64,000 bases of DNA from Candidatus Faecalibacterium faecigallinarum (GCA_019119685.1 DWWN01000035.1:62001-126000); one strand, 5' to 3'. Numbered from the stretch's first letter, positions 25,766-34,074 are shown. Program-made: numbers and translations. Notes: generated by a model not told the origin, from the letters alone.

Positions 25766-26622
25766 TTGGAGCGCTCCCCTTTCACATATAAAAGCAGGAT
25801 GTCGTCGATGGTGGCGTCGTCCACCACCGCGTCCTTGTACCGGCGGCGGGCCGCCTCCTTGTCGGGCACCAGGACGTCGTACTGGTAGGCCTCTTTCCGC
25901 CAGGCCAGCATCCCGGCGGGGTCCATCCGGCCAAAGACCGCCGCCCCGCACCGGACGATGCCCCACTGATAGCGCAGCTCGTCCTTCGGGCGGGTGAACA
26001 GCACCTTTCCTTCATGAATGAAGGTGATGTAGTCGGCCACCTTTTCCAGGTCGGTGGTGATGTGGGAGGACATGAGGATGCCGTGCTCCTCGTCCTGCAC
26101 GAACTCGAGAAAGACGTCCAGCATATCGTCCCGCATCACCGGGTCCAGGCCGCTGGTGGCCTCGTCCAGGATGAGGAAGCGGGGCCGGTGGGCCAGCGCC
26201 GCCGTGATGCCCAGCTTGGCCTTCATCCCCTTGGACAGGCCCTTGATCTCCTTGTCCAGGGGGAGATCAAAGCGCTGGATATACTGTTTGTAGAGCCCGT
26301 CGTCCCACTGGCGGTAGGCCGCCCGCAGGATGTTGCCCACTTTGGCGGGGGTCAGCGTCTCGTAGAAGTTCAGCCCGTCAAAGACGACGCCGATGTCCTC
26401 CTTGAGGGCGGGGGCCTCCGTCAGGGTCTGCCCCCAGAAGGCCGCGCGCCCTTCCTCGGGGCGGAGCAGCCCCAGAATGCCCTTGATGGTGGTGCTCTTG
26501 CCCGCGCCGTTGGCGCCGATCAGGCCCATGATGCAGCCTTTGGGCACCGTGAACGACACGTGATCCAGCTTAAAGCCGGGATAAGTCTTGGTCAGGTCCT
26601 TTACTTCCAGTAGGGTGTCCAC
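25762..26622 (-). CDS. ABC transporter ATP-binding protein
   Basis: 286-residue ABC ATPase. Walker A GANGAGKST near residue 40, signature LSKGMKAKLG, Walker B FLILDEATSGLDPVM, and a switch histidine in SSHITTDLEKVADY. It belongs to the exporter class found with YtrA-like GntR regulators. Three bases separate it from the regulator gene and four overlap the permease. Confidence 0.95.
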   Translation of the reverse strand: MDTLLEVKDLTKTYPGFKLDHVSFTVPKGCIMGLIGANGAGKSTTIKGILGLLRPEEGRAAFWGQTLTEAPALKEDIGVVFDGLNFYETLTPAKVGNILRAAYRQWDDGLYKQYIQRFDLPLDKEIKGLSKGMKAKLGITAALAHRPRFLILDEATSGLDPVMRDDMLDVFLEFVQDEEHGILMSSHITTDLEKVADYITFIHEGKVLFTRPKDELRYQWGIVRCGAAVFGRMDPAGMLAWRKEAYQYDVLVPDKEAARRRYKDAVVDDATIDDILLLYVKGERSK

Positions 26623-26625
26623 AGC

Positions 26626-27000
26626 TCATTCCTCCTTGTAAAACATGGTCAGGACGTCAATCAGCGCGGCCAGCGGTATCCCGCTGGTGCGGGCGATCTC
26701 GGCGGCGGCCTGCAGGTGTTCTTCGGCCTGCCGCTGCTGCTCCTCCTGATAGAAGTCCTTGTTTTGTGCCGATACGAAACTCCCCCGGCCCACCGTCGTC
26801 TCGATGAAGCCGTCCCGCTGCAGGTCCTCGTAGGCCTTCTGCACCGTGATGACACTGACGTGGATGGACTTTGCCAGCGCCCGCATGGACGGGATGGGGT
26901 CGCCGGTCTTGAGCTCGCCGCTCATGATCTTGGCCTTGATCTGGGAGGTGATCTGCTCATAGATCGGCTTGCCGGTGTTGGAACTGATGATGATCTCCAC
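26626..27000 (-). CDS. GntR-family (YtrA-like) transcriptional regulator
   Basis: 124 residues from a GTG start at 27000 that has AAAGGAGG about eight bases upstream. The winged helix-turn-helix is MEIIISSNTGKPIYEQITSQ, IPSMRALAKSIHVSVITVQKAYEDLQRDG, ETTVGRGSFV. A short C-terminal tail in place of a ligand domain is typical of the YtrA group. First gene of the operon with the ABC transporter; very likely autoregulated through the palindrome at 27025-27043. Confidence 0.93.
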   Translation of the reverse strand: MEIIISSNTGKPIYEQITSQIKAKIMSGELKTGDPIPSMRALAKSIHVSVITVQKAYEDLQRDGFIETTVGRGSFVSAQNKDFYQEEQQRQAEEHLQAAAEIARTSGIPLAALIDVLTMFYKEE

Positions 27001-27024
27001 CGCGGCCCTCCTTTGTGCTGTATT

Positions 27025-27043
27025 GTACTGATTGACTAAGTAC
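27025..27043 (-). promoter_or_regulatory. inverted-repeat operator of the GntR/ABC operon
   Basis: GTACT (27025-27029) and AGTAC (27039-27043) flank nine bases just downstream of the -10, a position where a repressor would block transcription start. Confidence 0.6.
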
Positions 27044-27072
27044 ATTATAACCAACAAGTTCACCCTTGTCAA
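27044..27072 (-). promoter_or_regulatory. consensus sigma-A promoter of the GntR/ABC operon
   Basis: Perfect -35 TTGACA (27067-27072) and perfect -10 TATAAT (27044-27049) with 17-bp spacing on the minus strand. Confidence 0.9.
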
Positions 27073-27110
27073 GCCCCGCGCCGCGATTTCTGCATTTTCC
27101 CTCTCCGGGC

Positions 27111-27139
27111 TCATACCCTCCGCCCGTCCCGCATACCTT
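27111..27139 (+). promoter_or_regulatory. possible sigma-E type promoter of spoIIID
   Basis: -10 like CATACCTT (27132-27139) and -35 like TCATACC (27111-27117) with 14 bp between, resembling the mother-cell sigma-E consensus (CATACAnT at -10). The spoIIID start follows 62 bp later. spoIIID is transcribed by sigma-E in Bacillus. Matched by eye only. Confidence 0.4.
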
Positions 27140-27201
27140 TTAGAAAGACCAGGGCGTATCCGCACCACCTGTTTCGCTGCGCCCTGCGGGGAGGGATGGG
27201 T

Positions 27202-27357
27202 ATGATGAAAGGCGACCCCGTCCAGCGGGCCGTCCTGCTGGGGGAGTACATCGTGCAGCACAGCGCCACCGTCCGCGCCGCGGCCGCCGCCTTCGGCTAT
27301 AGCAAATCGACGGTGCACAAGGACGTCATAAATACAGACGGTTTACATGGTGTATAA
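27202..27357 (+). pseudogene. spoIIID: spoIIID, 5' portion, interrupted by the integrated element
   Basis: SpoIIID is a small mother-cell DNA-binding regulator made after sigma-E. The frame from ATG 27202 encodes the N-terminus and helix-turn-helix: VLLGEYIVQHSATVRAAA, then FGYSKSTVHKDV. It matches the Bacillus pattern (GKYIVETKKTVR, SKSTVHKDL) up to Val-42. After that the frame enters the element and stops nine codons later at 27357 (51 codons in all). The missing half is at 56788-56931. The basic C-terminal region is lost, so this product should be inactive while the element is in place. Confidence 0.92.
27316..27327 (+). other. left attachment core (attL)
   Basis: CACAAGGACGTC is identical to 56788-56799 and encodes His-Lys-Asp-Val of SpoIIID. 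The base before it differs (G on the left, A on the right), and both are preceded by GT. Confidence 0.85.
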
Positions 27358-27395
27358 AGTGACGTATCAGAATTGATTTGTAAGAAAAGATGAAA

Positions 27396-27441
27396 CTCCC
27401 CTGCGGCGGGCTGGGAGTATCCCACTGCGGGGGAACTTTTT
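27396..27441 (+). terminator. terminator at the left end of the element
   Basis: A CTCCCC...GGGGG stem with an inner TGGGA/TCCCA helix, then TTTTT. It would end any transcript arriving from spoIIID. Confidence 0.65.
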
Positions 27442-27453
27442 GCGCAAAGCCGC

Positions 27454-27482
27454 TTGTAAAGCTTTCTGTTCCATGATATGAT
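27454..27482 (+). promoter_or_regulatory. promoter of the Septu-like pair, with downstream palindrome
   Basis: -35 TTGTAA (27454-27459), 17 bp, -10 TATGAT (27477-27482). A GTGATG-CAT-CATCAC palindrome (27497-27511) lies between it and the start codon and may be an operator. Confidence 0.6.
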
Positions 27483-27531
27483 ATTTGTATCAGTTGGTGA
27501 TGCATCATCACATCAGAAAGGGGTGCAGCCG

Positions 27532-28785
27532 ATGCGACTCACCGATCTTTACGTGCAGCATTTCAAAGGTTTCGAATCTCTTGAATTGCATTTGAATGGA
27601 AAAAGCACGGTTCTGTTTGGCGTCAATGGCGCAGGCAAGTCTACCGTGCTCTCTGCCATCAATTACCTGCTCTGGCCGGTTATCAACCGGCTTAACAACG
27701 CACAAAGCACTTCCTTTCGCTCTTTGAATGCAGATGTTGTTCATGCCGGCTATAAAGATATGAATCTGGCAGCAGAACTTAACATGAACGGGAAACACTT
27801 TGCGCTGCAGAAAAACTATATCAAAGCACAGCCGGGCAAACGTCCGGTATCTGTCACCCAGAAAGATTATGATTCCATCGTGAAGGAATTTGTGGCCGCC
27901 TATCTTCCCGAGGATGAACCGCACAATATGCCAGTCTTTGTAAATTACGGTACCAACCGGTCGGTGCTGGATATCCCTCTGCGCATCCGTAGCCGGCATG
28001 AATTTTCGCAGTTGGGCGCTTTGGAGCGCGCCAGCGAAAGCAACCTTGATTTTCGCACCTTCTTCGAGTGGTTCCGAAATCAGGAGGATCTGGAAAATGA
28101 GATGAAAGCTGAAAGCCGCAATCTGGATTATAAAGACGCCTCGCTGACATGCGTCCGCACTGCGGTCTGTGCCATGTTGGACGGCGTATCCGACCTGCGG
28201 GTCCGGCGCAATCCCCTGCGGATGACCGTCCAAAAGAATGGCCTGGAAATCCGGGTTGACAATCTCTCAGACGGTGAAAAATGTACGCTGGCTCTTTTTG
28301 GAGACCTGGCCCGCAGAATCGCTATGGCCAATCCCAAACGGGAAAACCCATTGGAGGGAGAAGGTCTTGTGCTGATCGATGAGATCGAGCTGCATATGCA
28401 TCCATCCTGGCAGCGCAAAATTCTAGGAACGTTAAGATCAACTTTTCCTAACATTCAATTCATCATCACGACGCATTCGCCCCAGGTCCTAAGCGAAGCA
28501 GATAACAGCTATAACCTGTTCGGCCTCCAACAGACTGCCGACAATGTCATCGTAGAACCTTACAAAGTCTACGGCTGGGATTCCAACGGGATTCTGCATG
28601 CTGTTATGGATACACCCTCCCGGCCTACATCGGTAGAACAGACTTTCCAAGCCTTCAACGATGCTCTTGATAACGGGCGTCTCCATGAAGCAAGACGTAT
28701 TTTAGAGGCGCTCAGGCAAATCGTCGCCCCCGATGACCCGGAGTTGACCGCCTGTACAATTGCCCTGGATTTGGAACAGCGGTGA
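27532..28785 (+). CDS. AAA ATPase of a Septu-type (PtuA-like) defence pair
   Basis: 417-residue SMC/RecF-like ATPase. It begins MRLTDLYVQHFKGFESLELH, has Walker A FGVNGAGKST near residue 29-38, an ABC-like signature LSDGEKC near 252 and Walker B GLVLIDEIELHMHP near 288, then TTHSPQVLSEA. Directly followed nine bases later by an HNH nuclease, the PtuA/PtuB arrangement that protects against phage by nuclease action. An in-frame ATG exists at 27478, but AAAGGGG upstream of 27532 fits the later start. Family assignment is from architecture and neighbours, not from a search. Confidence 0.82.
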   Translation: MRLTDLYVQHFKGFESLELHLNGKSTVLFGVNGAGKSTVLSAINYLLWPVINRLNNAQSTSFRSLNADVVHAGYKDMNLAAELNMNGKHFALQKNYIKAQPGKRPVSVTQKDYDSIVKEFVAAYLPEDEPHNMPVFVNYGTNRSVLDIPLRIRSRHEFSQLGALERASESNLDFRTFFEWFRNQEDLENEMKAESRNLDYKDASLTCVRTAVCAMLDGVSDLRVRRNPLRMTVQKNGLEIRVDNLSDGEKCTLALFGDLARRIAMANPKRENPLEGEGLVLIDEIELHMHPSWQRKILGTLRSTFPNIQFIITTHSPQVLSEADNSYNLFGLQQTADNVIVEPYKVYGWDSNGILHAVMDTPSRPTSVEQTFQAFNDALDNGRLHEARRILEALRQIVAPDDPELTACTIALDLEQR

Positions 28786-28794
28786 GGGCTAACT

Positions 28795-29487
28795 ATGATA
28801 TGGATTCAAAAGAAGCGGGAGCCTCGCGAACTGACCGAATACCGTCAGCTTCCCCATGCGAGCTATCAGGATATGCACGGTGCCCCAACCGAAAAAACTG
28901 CTCCAGATGGTTCCCCAGAGGATGTTTATTCGGTCGTCCTGGACAGCTTGATGCAGGAGCAAGGCTATATCTGTGCTTACTGTATGCGACGCATTCCGGA
29001 AAGCGATGCCAAACGAGCAGTCAAGGCAACCATTGAACATATTTCTCCTCAAAGTGTCGAACCCGGCCAAGCGCTTGATTACCGCAATATGCTTGCCGTG
29101 TGCAGCGGGAACCGAGATGCCCAATCAAATCGCAATAAAACCTGTGACGCACACCGAGGGAATACCCCGCTCTACGTCAATCCGCTGAAGCCCGACACGC
29201 TTGCAACGATTCAATATAAACGTGACGGTACCATCTATTCCAACGATGCCAGAGTTCAGCACGATTTGAACGATACTCTCAATCTCAACTCGGATTGTGA
29301 TAAACGCCGCCTTAAAGAAAACCGCAAAAAGGCACTGCAGGCTTTATTGGATCACATTAAAAGGAAGTACCCCACAGGCAACATTCAGGCATATTGCAAA
29401 CGTGAGTTGGAATGTTTGCAGAATGAAGCAGTAAAGATGGAATATGTAGGTATCTTGCTTTACTGGCTGAAAAAACACGCACAGTAA
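28795..29487 (+). CDS. HNH nuclease of a Septu-type (PtuB-like) defence pair
   Basis: 230 residues. The zinc and catalytic pattern is visible: YICAYCMRRI (CxxC near residue 60), ATIEHISPQS (catalytic His near 84), DYRNMLAVCSGN and TCDAHRGNTPLYVNPLKPD. This is the retron/Septu-associated TIGR02646-like HNH type. The C-terminal half is helical and basic. Cotranscribed with the ATPase gene. It would cut nucleic acid when the ATPase senses infection; the trigger is not known. Confidence 0.82.
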   Translation: MIWIQKKREPRELTEYRQLPHASYQDMHGAPTEKTAPDGSPEDVYSVVLDSLMQEQGYICAYCMRRIPESDAKRAVKATIEHISPQSVEPGQALDYRNMLAVCSGNRDAQSNRNKTCDAHRGNTPLYVNPLKPDTLATIQYKRDGTIYSNDARVQHDLNDTLNLNSDCDKRRLKENRKKALQALLDHIKRKYPTGNIQAYCKRELECLQNEAVKMEYVGILLYWLKKHAQ

Positions 29488-29714
29488 AACGCAATTCCAA
29501 ACACGTCTCTATAAAACCTCCCACAACTGTAATCTTTCGCAAAACCGCCTTGTGCGGCATGATAACAGACTCCTACAAGATACACATTTCGCCGCATCGC
29601 CTCACAACGGGCCCTGAACAAAATCATAAAATCATTGTGAAGGAAGTGCCTTTAAGTGAATCCACACGCAGCTTTACACCACGCGACTTCCCTCACAGAA
29701 AAGAGGCGATCTTC

Positions 29715-29930
29715 ATGTACTATTCTGATATTGACGAAGATGATCTGGATGGCCTGCCCAGCATCCTGACGCCCGCTATGGCCGCAGATACTCTTTGCGT
29801 TCACGTCAACACGATCTACAACCTGCTCCGATCAGGGAAAATGGCCGGCTTTCGGATGGGAGCTGCCTGGCGCATCCGTAAAAAAGACCTGCTGGAATTT
29901 TTGCGGCAAGGCGGGAGTTTGATTTCTTAA
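29715..29930 (+). CDS. excisionase-family / MerR-type helix-turn-helix protein
   Basis: 71 residues. After an acidic start (YYSDIDEDDLDGLP) there is a MerR-like DNA-binding helix-turn-helix: LTPAMAADTLCVHVNTIYNLLRSGKMAGFRMGAAWRIRKKDLLEFL. Such small proteins act as excisionases or repressors in integrative elements. It may be the directionality factor for the recombinase 26 kb away, though serine recombinase partners are often unrelated in sequence. Start at 29715 is preceded by AGAGG; the frame is open upstream without a better RBS. Confidence 0.8.
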   Translation: MYYSDIDEDDLDGLPSILTPAMAADTLCVHVNTIYNLLRSGKMAGFRMGAAWRIRKKDLLEFLRQGGSLIS

Positions 29931-29937
29931 GCAAAAA

Positions 29938-29973
29938 GCTGTATGCAGTTTTGGTATCTGCATACAGCCTTTT
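29938..29973. terminator. bidirectional terminator
   Basis: Perfect 11-bp stem GCTGTATGCAG/CTGCATACAGC with A-run before and T-run after, between the convergent xis-like and DUF3990-partner genes. Confidence 0.85.
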
Positions 29974-29987
29974 ACTTTTGTCTGGTT

Positions 29988-30431
29988 TTACGCAAGCACT
30001 TTGCCTTCTTTGTAGCACTCGTAGATATACTCCCGGGACTGATAATAAAAATCGGTGTTGTAATCTGAAATAACAGCATCCATCCAGGAGGTATAGACTT
30101 CCATCAGGCATTCTATGATGCGTCCTTCGTCATCGCCGCAAACGTCCTCAATCAAGCGTTCGTATACTTCACCAATATCCCAATAGTCGGGCACGGTGTA
30201 GCGGCAAGCGGTTACGTTGTCAAAGTCACCGCTGGGAATATTATAATTTGCAACAAAATCATCGGCGGTTTTCTCGATCGGCTCGCAGTGGAAAATGTCT
30301 GCGTAACGATAAATGTGGTCGATCGTTGCGCTCCCCAGAAAACGCACCAGTTCAGACCGTTTTAACTCCTGCCTGCGGCCTATAAACTCAAGCAGGCTGC
30401 AAGTGTAAAAGAGGGCGCTGTTATTTTTCAT
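29988..30431 (-). CDS. unknown protein paired with DUF3990 (possible antitoxin)
   Basis: 147 residues from ATG 30431, which lies inside the end of the DUF3990 gene; AAGGAAG is about ten bases upstream. An N-terminal segment (FYTCSLLEFIGRRQELKRSELVRFLG) is followed by HIYRYADIFHCEPIEKTADDFV, then an acidic C-terminus. I recognise the N-terminal pattern as one that often accompanies DUF3990 genes in Clostridia but cannot give it a biochemical role. The overlap with DUF3990 suggests a toxin-antitoxin-like pair. Confidence 0.65.
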   Translation of the reverse strand: MKNNSALFYTCSLLEFIGRRQELKRSELVRFLGSATIDHIYRYADIFHCEPIEKTADDFVANYNIPSGDFDNVTACRYTVPDYWDIGEVYERLIEDVCGDDEGRIIECLMEVYTSWMDAVISDYNTDFYYQSREYIYECYKEGKVLA

Positions 30432-30885
30432 TTCGTACCACACTTCCTTTCACAAAGGACAACGTTGTCAAGGCACGAGCTGTATGGAAGCTGATCTGAT
30501 GGGTAGGATGTTTGAATTTTGCCAGAGCCCAAAATGCCTCCCGGCTGATCTTCCCATCCACAAAGTTCTGCATATAGTTGAAAATGGTGTCATTTGCCAT
30601 CGGGCCTTCCACAATATCGTAGTCGTGAGACTTGCCCAAGCGGCATTGTACAATAAAATCCAGCCATTCCTCTGTCATTTCAGGGAAACGTTTGACCTTC
30701 AGGCTTTCATCCGGCGTATAAAGATACTCATTCAGATAGCCCACACCATCAAATCGAGTAGCCCAGCGGATAGTCCGTTCCGGGAGCAACGTACAATAGA
30801 AACCAAAATAAAAATCCTTATTGTATTTCTGAACCCGAATTTCAGGTGATTCTACGATCACTTTACTGCCATGGTATAAAAGCAT
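30421..30885 (-). CDS. DUF3990 family protein (possible ADP-ribosyltransferase-like toxin)
   Basis: 154 residues: LLYHGSKVIVESPEIRVQKY, DFYFGFYCTLLPERTIRWA, EEWLDFIVQCRLGK, HDYDIVEGPMANDTIF and ISFHTARALTTL. This is the DUF3990 pattern. The YHGS and Phe-Tyr-Cys-T segments resemble the NAD-binding core of ADP-ribosyltransferases, which is the basis for the toxin suggestion. It overlaps its partner gene by eleven bases. A weak AAGGG site precedes the ATG. Confidence 0.75.
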   Translation of the reverse strand: MLLYHGSKVIVESPEIRVQKYNKDFYFGFYCTLLPERTIRWATRFDGVGYLNEYLYTPDESLKVKRFPEMTEEWLDFIVQCRLGKSHDYDIVEGPMANDTIFNYMQNFVDGKISREAFWALAKFKHPTHQISFHTARALTTLSFVKGSVVRNEK

Positions 30886-30946
30886 TGCAATGTGCCCTTA
30901 CAACTGATTTTATCAGCGTTTTCATCACAAAATAAGCTTGCCAACA

Positions 30947-32635
30947 TTACGATTTCAGCACCACCTGGCACTCCTTTTCCCAGAAGGCAATGCCGTATTT
31001 CAGGATGGTTTTCATCCCGCGGCGGCGCAGGGCCTCGGCGTACTTTTTCTCCTCGATCTGAGCCAGAGCTTTGGCGCAGGCGGCTTCCAGATTGCCGTCC
31101 TCGGCGTATTTCAGCTCGATGACCATCCCCAGCCGCTCCGGCGTGGCTACCGAAATATCGCTGTACCCAATGCCCGTCTCCGCATTGGAGCGGACAATCC
31201 AGCTTCCCTGACTTTGCAACAAACCCAGTAGCATTCCGTGGTAGAAGTTTTCCTTCATATTGCTTCGCACCGCCGTGTCCCTCACGCTGATGGAATCCCA
31301 CAGGTAATCGTGGAGCATATCCTGAATGGTAGCCACGTCCCCTTTCGGAAACGCCGCGCAGAAGCGGTTGATGCGGGATGTATCGGCCCGCGTTTCCTCT
31401 CTAAACCAATCCTTCACCAGGTCAATGAATAGCTCCCGCACCTCCCGGTTGGGAAGGGCCAGCTTCATCTGTTTGCCGGGCAGCCGGCCTCTGGATGTCA
31501 GGTAGCCGGTGGAATACAGCACGCTCCATATGTTGTCGATGGAGTCCTCAATGTCCCGGTAGGTCAGCTCCTGCCGGACGGTTTTGACGATGGTCTCGCC
31601 GTTGATGAGCTGCTCCACCTCGTCCCGGGTGGTCTGATCCGCCTTTTTGAGCAGCCGCCGGATGATGCCGTTGCCGCTGGTGTTGGCCCAGTAGTTTTCC
31701 GGCTCGGCCTCCGGGTCGGCCCGCAGCAGGTCGCAGTAGTTGATCACATCCCAAGGGCAGTAGACGCTTACCTTGCCAAAGGTGTAGCCGTCGTACCAAT
31801 CCTGCATTACCTGCTTGTGGGAGGTCAGGCCATAAAAGGCCAGCATTTCGTCCACGTCCTCGTCAGTAAAACCAAAATATTCTTCATAGCGGGGATCTGC
31901 AATCGTATGCACCTTGAGGTTGTTCAGCCCGGTAAAGATGCTCTCTTTCGAGATGCGCAGACAGCCCGTAAGGACCGCAAACTGGAGATTATCATTTGTC
32001 TTGAGGGCGTTGCCAAACAAATTGCGGATGAGGGACACCATCTCATCGTAGTACCCGGCCTGGAAGGCTTTGTCCAAGGGCACATCATACTCGTCAATCA
32101 GCAAAACCACCTGACGGCCATAATGCTTGGCCAGCAGTTGGGAAAGATTTTTGAGACTTCCTGCCAATAGCTCATCTTTCATGTCGTACAATCCCTTGTC
32201 AACATGGATCAGCGCTTCATAGCTTTCCCGGTCTTCTTTGGACAGCTTATCGCTATCCCGCAGGAACTGAAAGCGCGAGGCTTCTCTGCCGATCACCGTG
32301 CGCAGTGCCGCCGCTGCGGATGCAAAGGTCAGGCCGTCCACGCTCTTCAGGCTGATGAAGATCACTGGAAATTGCCCCTGGTATTCCGCACACAGCTCTC
32401 TGTTTTCTGCGATTTTCAGACCGTCAAACAAGCTCTTGTCTGTGCCGATCTCAAAAAAACACTTCAGCATGCTCATGTTCAAAGTCTTGCCAAAGCGACG
32501 GGGGCGGGTAAAAAGGTTTACCTTCCCCCAGTTTTGCAGAAGCTCTGTGATGAACATGGTCTTGTCGACATAGTAGAAATTTTCTTTTGAAAATTCCTCG
32601 AAATTCTCAATCCCGACCGGCAGTTTCTTGCGCAT
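30947..32635 (-). CDS. AAA-ATPase-like / PD-(D/E)XK nuclease fusion (DUF1703-type)
   Basis: 562 residues from ATG 32635, nine bases after GAGGAGG. The N-terminal ATPase-like domain begins LPVGIENFEEFSKENFYYVDKT and contains the P-loop RPRRFGKT near residue 44 and Walker B VVLLIDEYDVPL. A C-terminal PD-(D/E)XK-like domain has DISVATPERLGMVIELKYAED (D...ELK). The family is very common in gut anaerobes and of unknown function; a nuclease role is inferred from the fold. It stands alone between the DUF3990 pair and the HipA-like gene. Confidence 0.88.
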   Translation of the reverse strand: MRKKLPVGIENFEEFSKENFYYVDKTMFITELLQNWGKVNLFTRPRRFGKTLNMSMLKCFFEIGTDKSLFDGLKIAENRELCAEYQGQFPVIFISLKSVDGLTFASAAAALRTVIGREASRFQFLRDSDKLSKEDRESYEALIHVDKGLYDMKDELLAGSLKNLSQLLAKHYGRQVVLLIDEYDVPLDKAFQAGYYDEMVSLIRNLFGNALKTNDNLQFAVLTGCLRISKESIFTGLNNLKVHTIADPRYEEYFGFTDEDVDEMLAFYGLTSHKQVMQDWYDGYTFGKVSVYCPWDVINYCDLLRADPEAEPENYWANTSGNGIIRRLLKKADQTTRDEVEQLINGETIVKTVRQELTYRDIEDSIDNIWSVLYSTGYLTSRGRLPGKQMKLALPNREVRELFIDLVKDWFREETRADTSRINRFCAAFPKGDVATIQDMLHDYLWDSISVRDTAVRSNMKENFYHGMLLGLLQSQGSWIVRSNAETGIGYSDISVATPERLGMVIELKYAEDGNLEAACAKALAQIEEKKYAEALRRRGMKTILKYGIAFWEKECQVVLKS

Positions 32636-32713
32636 CTTCGCTGCCTCCTCTCCGGTGTTGTTCGTTTCTTTCACTTTACCATGAAGCCGCCAGACCGTCA
32701 AGTATACACAATC

Positions 32714-32741
32714 AAAAAGCGCCTGCCGCAAAGGCAAGCGC
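32714..32741 (-). terminator. terminator of the HipA-like gene (26-bp sequence repeated at 34040)
   Basis: GCGCTTGCC-TTTGC-GGCAGGCGC followed by TTTTTG on the minus strand. The 26 bp 32714-32739 are identical to 34040-34065. Confidence 0.8.
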
Positions 32742-32752
32742 CAATGTTTTCT

Positions 32753-33361
32753 TCATCTTTTGGCCAGCGGCGTCATATTCCACCCAGCCAGCACAAATTG
32801 TTGCATATACTCCACATCCACCGGAATATCTGTTTTCTCACAGCACTGTGCAATCAGCTCCGGCGTCAAAAACGGGACCGCGTGCCGGGCCGCATAGCTT
32901 GCAACGGCCCCGGTGGCCGCCTCAAATTCTTCCAGCAGCTCGGTCAGCAGGTCGGGGCGGCGTGGGCCATCGTCCATCCCGCCGCTGATAAGGGCAATAT
33001 TATTGTCAAAGTTGGGGGCAAGCGATACCACCTTGCCGGTCTTTTGGTCCCGGAGCAGGCCATAGTTATAGGTATGCCGGTCGGCATTGCGGCAGATGGT
33101 GTCCATCAACAGCAGTTCCACATATCGGTCCGCTACCTCTTGCCCAAACCGCAGAAAAGTCTGGTAGTTGATTTCATAGTCCTCATCATCCCCCACCAGA
33201 TAGGCCGCAGGTTCAAAGTTCAGCTTTCCGCCGGTGAAATCTTTGGTGCGGATATAAGGGGTACAATTTTGGTATTCTGCTACCGGGAAGCCCAACGCCT
33301 TGCACAGCTCATAGACAAACAGTTCCGAAAACCGCTCCGCATCGGTGCCGGCCTTGTACAT
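32753..33361 (-). pseudogene. HipA-like kinase, C-terminal part (frameshifted)
   Basis: About 202 codons after the first Met of this frame; similarity continues upstream in the same frame to about 33440 (PSRTPELTNTGSFEKCW and GAWWMYK). The Ser/Thr kinase core of the HipA/CtkA group is visible: MDTICRNADRHTYNYGLLRD (catalytic loop) and SLAPNFDNNIAL (metal-binding DFD). The other half is at 33415-33822 in another frame. Whole locus is 1070 nt, one base off a multiple of three, so a single indel near 33430-33445 breaks the gene, or the base call is wrong. Confidence 0.8.
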
Positions 33362-33414
33362 CCACCAGGCGCCGTCCTCATAACGCCAGCATTTTTCAAA
33401 GCTGCCGGTGTTGG

Positions 33415-33822
33415 TCAGCTCGGGGGTACGGCTGGGCTTTTGGAGAAATCGGACAGCTTGCCAGACAAAGCAAGGTCCGCAAAATCATTTTCATGGAAGC
33501 GCACTTGTTCCCAGGTCAGCCCGCTGCCTTCCGGCCGAATCCAATAGTTGTCGGTGATGGTCGCAGCATTGAAGTGCAGCGCTGTGCTGATGTCATCCCG
33601 CTCTTTCAGCCGCAGAACCTTCTTCAGCAGCCGGGAATGGGTACGGTGCGCGTCAATGGCACGGTGCGCCAGCCAGTCGGCCACATCCCCACCCCGCTGG
33701 AAGCAAAGGGGCAGCAACTCCGGGCAGACAGGCTCCACATGACGGGCTCGAATATACCCTGCCACAACAATATCACCGCTCATCAGGTCCGCGCGAAAAT
33801 CAAGGCTATCCCGTTTTGCCAT
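33415..33822 (-). pseudogene. HipA-like kinase, N-terminal part (frameshifted)
   Basis: Starts MAKRDSLDFRADLMSGDIVV at 33822 with AAGGAG upstream, and runs through GSGLTWEQVRFHENDFADLALSGK before terminating with PAVPPS. The expected continuation PSRTPELT lies in the next frame just downstream. A strong promoter (33851-33879) and terminator (32714-32741) frame the locus, so it was an intact single-gene unit recently. No partner HTH gene of the HipB type is adjacent. Confidence 0.78.
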
Positions 33823-33850
33823 TGCACTACCTTCTCTCCTTGCTGGTTTT

Positions 33851-33879
33851 ATTGTATCGGAGAATCTTCCACATGTCAA
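33851..33879 (-). promoter_or_regulatory. promoter of the HipA-like gene
   Basis: -35 TTGACA (33874-33879), 17 bp, -10 TACAAT (33851-33856) on the minus strand. Confidence 0.8.
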
Positions 33880-34039
33880 CGACAGAAAGAAAGCAGCCTG
33901 CCGGCCCTCTTGCAAAGGCAAATACGGCTATTCCATCTGTGGGTTGATCTCTCGTTTGTGTCCCCAGTATAAAGAGCAGGATGGACAGCTATATGTCCAC
34001 CCTGTAATAGTCCAGTTCTTTTTACAACATGATTTTCTG

Positions 34040-34067
34040 AAAAAGCGCCTGCCGCAAAGGCAAGCAC
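34040..34067 (-). terminator. terminator-like repeat after the coiled-coil gene
   Basis: The same 26 bp as 32714-32739, ending transcription of the gene at 34075-35925. The stem is slightly weaker here. Confidence 0.6.
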
Positions 34068-34074
34068 CAGAATT

